Shown piece by piece: positions 9,019 through 12,177 of a stretch of 12,177 nt of DNA (positions are counted from its first letter, which is position 1; the number at the start of each line of letters is the position of its first letter). Source of the stretch: an uncultured Thermoguttaceae bacterium. GTDB lineage: Bacteria > Planctomycetota > Planctomycetia > Pirellulales > Thermoguttaceae. The DNA is taken from positions 1-12,177 of the forward strand of contig CAKVCP010000061.1 of NCBI GenBank assembly GCA_934725735.1, in the 5' to 3' direction. The notes beneath the pieces are model-generated. The model did not search any database and was not told where the DNA came from. It was given only the letters and a program-made list of their open reading frames with translations. Both the position numbers and the translations under genes were made by a program.

Positions 9019-9785
9019 TGGCGACCGAGCCTCCTCTGGCGATGCGCCTCCAAGACGTCGACGTAACAGCTCTTCAACAGTGGGATCTTCTCCTCCAAGT
9101 CGGGAATATCCCACTCCGTCTTCGTCTTCTCGTCCGACGCGACGAGGACGTTATACCACTTCGACAACCTCCTCAGACGCGCGCTCACGCTCAACCCCGT
9201 CCCAACGGGGAAATCGGGATCCGCGCCCGCGTCGAGGAGCGTCGGGAAAAGCTCCTTCACGCGGAAAGGATCGAACTCCGCGTCGAAACTAAGCGGAAGC
9301 CCCTCGAAGCCGTCGAGCGCGTCGATCAGGGCGGTCGCGTTCCCCGCCGCCCTCCGGTTCGGGTCGTATCCCTGCGCGAGCAGAAACTCGCAGGTTCCCG
9401 TGACCTGACAATACGCCGCCTCGTGGAGGAGCGTTCGATTCAAACGGTCGGGCTTGACCGAGCCGAGTTCCAGAACGAACTGACGCACGAGCTCCCCAAG
9501 GCTCTGATGGAGCGTAAAAAGCTTCTGCGACTCAAAGAAGCCGATCGTCTTCCGTTTTCGCGCGACGTAATATTCTACCTGGACTTTGTGCATATGCTTG
9601 ATCCACGCGCCCATAACGGGCCGATTGCGCGAGTAGCGCGTCGCCGGGCCGACGAGGTATTTGTCGGCGATCATATCGCGCGCTTCTTCTACTCGCCCCC
9701 GCTCTAAGAGGGGTCTCATCGCCGCGTAGGCTTCCTCGACCGTGTTTGCTCTTTGTAATCGCAGATACGGTTTATCCGCCGCCAT
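9015..9785 (-). CDS. Ankyrin-repeat-like protein B
   Basis: This 256-aa protein is the paralog of ankyrin-like protein A. An ankyrin-type unit is seen at 116-144 (NRTLLHEAAYCQVTGTCEFLLAQGY then DPN), and PFRVKELFPTLLDAGADP (173-190) forms a second. The N-terminal helical part (EEAYAAMRPLLERGRVEEAR) and the C-terminal part (IPDLEEKIPLLKSCYVDVLE) also match protein A. Overall identity looks like roughly 40-45% by eye. No signal peptide or membrane segment is visible. ATG at 9785 follows GGGAGCGG about 6 nt upstream. The stop overlaps the start of the acetyltransferase gene by 4 nt, so both are probably translated together. The role is unknown. Confidence 0.85.
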   Translation of the reverse strand: MAADKPYLRLQRANTVEEAYAAMRPLLERGRVEEARDMIADKYLVGPATRYSRNRPVMGAWIKHMHKVQVEYYVARKRKTIGFFESQKLFTLHQSLGELVRQFVLELGSVKPDRLNRTLLHEAAYCQVTGTCEFLLAQGYDPNRRAAGNATALIDALDGFEGLPLSFDAEFDPFRVKELFPTLLDAGADPDFPVGTGLSVSARLRRLSKWYNVLVASDEKTKTEWDIPDLEEKIPLLKSCYVDVLEAHRQRRLGRQ

Positions 9786-9918
9786 ATTGTTCCGCTCCCA
9801 ATCCTTCTTTCGTTAAAGAACCGCCAGGCGTCGTCCCCGACGATCCAAGCTCCGGAAACGCCGTCGCGGATAAGGGGGATGATTTTCCACAATTCACCCG
9901 TCGAGGCGCTTTTAGTCC

Positions 9919-9947
9919 ATTATAATTTCAACGAAGGCAAAACACAA
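9919..9947 (-). promoter_or_regulatory. Sigma70-type promoter of ankyrin-like gene B and the acetyltransferase
   Basis: On the minus strand TTGTGT (9947-9942), a 17-bp spacer and TATAAT (9924-9919) continuing as GGAC form the promoter. The -10 box is 134 bp from the ATG, exactly as in ankyrin-like gene A, although the two leaders look unrelated in sequence. Confidence 0.75.
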
Positions 9948-10077
9948 TAAACGATTAAAATTTTTAGCGTTGAATTTCTGTGAAAAAGCCCGAACCGCTT
10001 TTGTCGGCCCGCGCCCTAGAAATCAACGGGAAAAACAGAAACAGAGGGGAAATCGAAGCCCCGCGCGTCCCCGGCGC

Positions 10078-10115
10078 AAAAAAAAAAGAGAGGAAAACCG
10101 TGCGATTTTCCCCTC
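10078..10115 (-). terminator. Intrinsic terminator of the nrnA-like gene
   Basis: On the minus strand GAGGGGAAAA and TTTTCCTCTC form a 10-bp stem (one G-T pair) around an 8-nt loop, followed directly by ten T residues. It starts about 57 bp after the stop codon at 10173. Its shape is that of a standard Rho-independent terminator. Confidence 0.85.
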
Positions 10116-10172
10116 GAATCTCGTTCCCGCGCGGCGCCCTTTAGACGGTCGACGTCGCGCGATCTCTTCTTC

Positions 10173-11210
10173 TCACTTCCCGCAGTCGAGTTGATAACGC
10201 GCTTCGGCGCCTTCCTTGAAGCGTCGGCACGCCTCTTCGAAGGGGAGATTCAACGACGCCCCCGCCGCTTTCTGATGACCGCCCCCGTTGAAGCTCTTCG
10301 CCAGCTGTGCGCAGTTCATCGCGCACCGACTTCGGAAAGACGCTTTGACGCTCCCGTCCGCCTGTTCGATCGCGATCACAGCGACCTCGGTTCCCGCCAC
10401 GGAGAGCGCTTCGTTCACCAGATCCTCGCTGTCGGACGCGATCGCCCCCGCCGCTTGGAAATCCGCCTGCGTCAGCCGCATGAAGACGCCCTTGCCGTCG
10501 AGGAACTGCTCGCACGTCGACGCGACCGTCCCCAGGAGCTTGAAGCGTCCGAAAGACTCCTGCTCGTTCGTCAGACGATAGACTTCGTCGACGCGCACCC
10601 CCGCGTCGACCAAAACGGCGGCGCGGCGCAGCGTTCCCGAATCGGTCGACGCAAAGCGGAACATCCCCGTGTCGGTCGCGATCGCGGTGTAGACGGGGAG
10701 CGCGAGGTCGGGGGTCCATTGTAGTCCGAGCGCTTCGATCGCCTCAAAGACGAGGCTTCCGGAGGAATCGGCGTCGGCGTCGACGAACCGAAGCTTTCCG
10801 AGGGGATCGCCGACTTCATGGTGGTCGACGACGACGGTCGGGCCTTGGAAGTTCGCGAAGAGTCGCGCGGCGTCGGGTCCAAGCTGGGCGGCGGAGCTCA
10901 CGTCGATCGCCATGAGGAGGTCGGCGGACTCGACGAAGGCGCTCTGCTCGGGGGTGAGCGCGTCCAATTTGGCGACGAGGCCGTCGGGGTCGAGAAAGCG
11001 CAGCGTCGGGGGGACGGGGTAGGAATCGACGACGAGCGCTTCTTTTCCGAGGATTTGCAAGGCGCGCGCCATGGCGATCGACGATCCGAGGGTGTCGCCG
11101 TCGGGTCGAATATGCGCGCAAATAACGACGCGCTTCGCGTCGCGCATGACGTCGACAAAAGGTCGCCAATCGATAGAACTCCAGGTCTCCCGTTCACTCT
11201 GCGTATTCAT
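10173..11210 (-). CDS. nrnA: DHH/DHHA1 phosphoesterase, NrnA-like (oligoribonuclease / pAp phosphatase)
   Basis: This 345-aa cytoplasmic enzyme belongs to the DHH family; NrnA members degrade short oligoribonucleotides and 3'-phosphoadenosine 5'-phosphate using Mn2+. The metal-binding motifs are in order: HIRPDGD (33-39), AID with D103, DHH (129-131), and ATDTGMFRF with D180. The C-terminal DHHA1 domain carries GGGHQKAAGA (309-318), the substrate-binding glycine loop. Length and layout match NrnA. ATG at 11210 has a modest purine-rich GAGAGAGA site 6-7 nt upstream. It is transcribed alone, with a good promoter and a strong terminator, and looks like a housekeeping gene lying between mobile or defence genes. 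A single-stranded DNA exonuclease or c-di-AMP/pGpG role within the family cannot be excluded. Confidence 0.92.
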   Translation of the reverse strand: MNTQSERETWSSIDWRPFVDVMRDAKRVVICAHIRPDGDTLGSSIAMARALQILGKEALVVDSYPVPPTLRFLDPDGLVAKLDALTPEQSAFVESADLLMAIDVSSAAQLGPDAARLFANFQGPTVVVDHHEVGDPLGKLRFVDADADSSGSLVFEAIEALGLQWTPDLALPVYTAIATDTGMFRFASTDSGTLRRAAVLVDAGVRVDEVYRLTNEQESFGRFKLLGTVASTCEQFLDGKGVFMRLTQADFQAAGAIASDSEDLVNEALSVAGTEVAVIAIEQADGSVKASFRSRCAMNCAQLAKSFNGGGHQKAAGASLNLPFEEACRRFKEGAEARYQLDCGK

Positions 11211-11274
11211 AATTATCTCTCTCTTTCGACGCCGGTATTTCCGCTCCGGTCCGCGTTTTCAACCTTTTTCCGGG

Positions 11275-11302
11275 ATTATACGAAGGGGTCGCGAAGCGTC
11301 AA
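11275..11302 (-). promoter_or_regulatory. Sigma70-type promoter of the nrnA-like gene
   Basis: On the minus strand TTGACG (11302-11297), a 16-bp spacer and TATAAT (11280-11275) lie about 65 bp before the ATG. The -10 box is followed by CCCG, unlike the GGAC of the other three promoters in the window. Confidence 0.75.
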
Positions 11303-11409
11303 GCGTTCCCCCTAGGTGAAAAGCCGCGCGGCGGACGCGCTAAGTTGAATCGCCTCAACGCGTCTTTCCCCTTCGACGGACTTTCCTTTTTCGACCTTTC
11401 GGAACGGGG

Positions 11410-12177
11410 TCAATCTTCGCGTCGCGGTTTAAACGCCAACAACTTGTCGCGATAATATTCGTATTCCTTCCGCCTCGCGTCGATCTCCGCCGGAAGACCC
11501 GCGCATAAGTCGTTGCAAAGTCCGTCGAACGCGTCTAACTGCTCCACTATCGCTCGCTGCTTTTCAAGTGTCGGGACGGTTATAGGCGTTTGCGCTATAT
11601 TTTCATTGTAAAGTCTTGCTATCGTTCCGCCCTCGGAGGCTTTCCAAGGCTGTTTTTGATAAAAATAGAACAGATAACGGTTTAAAACTATCTTCTCATC
11701 GTTGGCAATCCAGACGATATTAGAATCTTGAAAATACGCGTCTTCTCCATCATATGTTACAGTTCTACCAATTGTACCAGCGGCTGAAATCAAAATGTCT
11801 CCCTTATTCGGATAAGGATAAAGGGAGCGATATTTCTCAAATAGATTCTTCGATATAAACGAGTCAGGAGTTTTGCCAAATGTGCCAATCTTGTAGAACG
11901 GAACGTCCCCTTCATTTGTCGTCTCCGATTTCAAAATTCGTTTGCACATTGAAACCTTGCCGACTTCGCTTAGCGTAATTTTCACATAACCAAATACATA
12001 CTGTATAAGCTTAATCAGCGCTTGACGTTGAGTGAGTGAGTGAGTGAGTGAGTGAGTGAGTGAGTGAGTGAGTGAGTGAGTGAGTGAGTGAGTGAGTGAG
12101 TTGATAGCGCCGAACTGAGCGAAGTTGAGTAGTTGATCTCTGTAGTATTCGTACTGCTTTTTTCGAGCGCTAATTTC
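11410..12177 (-). CDS. hsdS: Second type I specificity gene, 3' part: conserved region, repeat linker and a different third TRD, in frame
   Basis: The minus-strand frame is open from the window edge (12177) to the stop at 11410, 255 residues. It begins inside conserved region 2 (EISARKKQYEYYRDQLLNFAQFGAI, 77 bp identical to locus 1) and passes through 18 CTCA units coding SLTH repeats. It then enters QRQALIKLIQYVFG and a TRD (about KITLSEVGKVSM to ENIAQTPIT) unlike TRD3 of locus 1. It ends in PTLEKQRAIVEQLDAF and EYEYYRDKLLAF, almost the same as locus 1. A GTG at 11985 could be read as a start, but the open upstream frame and missing ribosome site make this an internal codon. The 5' part, and whether it has two earlier TRDs, lies outside. 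No hsdR follows; the nrnA-like gene is 199 bp downstream. Confidence 0.9.
   Translation of the reverse strand, partial: EISARKKQYEYYRDQLLNFAQFGAINSLTHSLTHSLTHSLTHSLTHSLTQRQALIKLIQYVFGYVKITLSEVGKVSMCKRILKSETTNEGDVPFYKIGTFGKTPDSFISKNLFEKYRSLYPYPNKGDILISAAGTIGRTVTYDGEDAYFQDSNIVWIANDEKIVLNRYLFYFYQKQPWKASEGGTIARLYNENIAQTPITVPTLEKQRAIVEQLDAFDGLCNDLCAGLPAEIDARRKEYEYYRDKLLAFKPRRED
11422..11579 (-). repeat. HsdS 3' conserved module, copy B (pairs with 3584-3741)
   Basis: Same-orientation copy of the locus-1 segment, 154 of 158 bases identical by my alignment, ending sharply at the TRD border. Confidence 0.95.
11990..12019 (-). repeat. 30-bp post-tract element, copy B (pairs with 4188-4217)
   Basis: Identical to the locus-1 element. 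Here too TGA (12017-12015) and TAA (12013-12011) lie in the two frames that the current 18-unit tract does not use. Confidence 0.92.
12029..12101 (-). repeat. Tetranucleotide microsatellite, 18 units of CTCA on the coding strand, in second hsdS
   Basis: The plus strand reads TGAG 18 times plus one T (73 nt, no interruptions) and codes SLTH repeats on the minus strand. At this length the reading frame is continuous across the tract. Gain or loss of one unit would bring TAA or TGA into frame within about 18 nt. The unit differs from the AGAC unit of locus 1 although the surrounding sequence is the same. Confidence 0.97.
12101..12177 (-). repeat. 77-bp pre-tract hsdS segment, copy B (identical to 4276-4352)
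   Basis: Identical to locus 1 over all 77 bases up to the window edge. The true length of the shared block cannot be seen. Confidence 0.95.

Larger units (their letters stand above)
9786..10172. other. 387-bp intergenic region between nrnA-like gene and ankyrin-like gene B
   Basis: From right to left it holds the nrnA terminator (10078-10115), an A-rich stretch without a gene (about 9948-10077), the ankyrin B promoter (9919-9947) and its 5' leader of about 125 nt. The leader shows no riboswitch that I recognise. Confidence 0.6.

Noticed and set aside
8557..9114. Longer acetyltransferase starting at ATG 9114
   Set aside because: The extra 32 residues lie inside ankyrin-like gene B and look non-homologous. 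The ATG at 9018 has a Shine-Dalgarno site and the typical ATGA overlap.
11311..11409. Intrinsic terminator after the second hsdS
   Set aside because: A short GC palindrome (GCCGCGCGGC) followed by four T residues is present at about 11323-11332, but the stem is only 4-5 bp with no proper loop, so it is not listed as a feature.
11410..11985. Separate short hsdS gene starting at GTG 11985
   Set aside because: The frame continues upstream without a stop to the window edge and through conserved HsdS sequence; no ribosome site precedes the GTG.

Overview
This window is GC-rich bacterial DNA. Every gene I can support lies on the minus strand, so the region reads from right to left. No feature identifies a genus. 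The ATGA stop/start overlaps, Shine-Dalgarno-like sites and sigma70-type promoters say only 'Bacteria'. The recognition domains of the restriction genes are clearly more AT-rich than their surroundings, as expected for exchanged modules.

The left half is a complete type I restriction-modification operon of the EcoR124I-like (type IC) class, in the order hsdM (7184-5535), hsdS (5438-4209), an extra half-hsdS (to 3569), hsdR (3523-260). A metallo-beta-lactamase-fold gene of the COG1237 type follows, overlapping the hsdR stop by 4 nt and running off the left edge. The middle holds two paralogous 256-aa ankyrin-like genes (8263-7493 and 9785-9015) and a YjaB-like GNAT acetyltransferase coupled to the second. 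A DHH/DHHA1 phosphoesterase of the NrnA type (11210-10173) follows, with its own promoter and a good intrinsic terminator. At the right edge is the 3' part of a second hsdS (12177-11410) whose reading frame is open to the window end.

The main result is a pair of phase-variable specificity genes of unusual design. In locus 1 the 409-aa HsdS already has two target recognition domains (TRDs) and two conserved coiled-coil regions, so it is a complete S subunit. It ends in 13 tetranucleotide repeats (AGAC on the coding strand), and beyond them lies a third TRD plus conserved region in another frame. Loss of one unit would fuse everything into a 621-aa protein with three TRDs. Both wrong frames stop within about 16 nt of the tract, at TGA and TAA in a short element present at both loci. 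In locus 2 the same junction carries a different repeat, 18 units of CTCA, and here the frame is open through the tract into a different third TRD. The two loci share near-identical flanks (77/77 bp, 30/30 bp and 154/158 bp by eye), so the terminal TRD looks like an exchangeable cassette. The central conserved region of locus-1 HsdS also has three exact 12-bp repeats coding TELT, the counterpart of the TAEL repeat that sets half-site spacing in EcoR124I/EcoDXXI. Switching would therefore not turn the locus-1 enzyme off; it would add or remove a third recognition half.

The hsdM operon and both ankyrin-like genes have promoters sharing the exact decamer TATAATGGAC, whereas the nrnA-like promoter has TATAATCCCG. 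This hints at common control of the R-M operon and the ankyrin pair.
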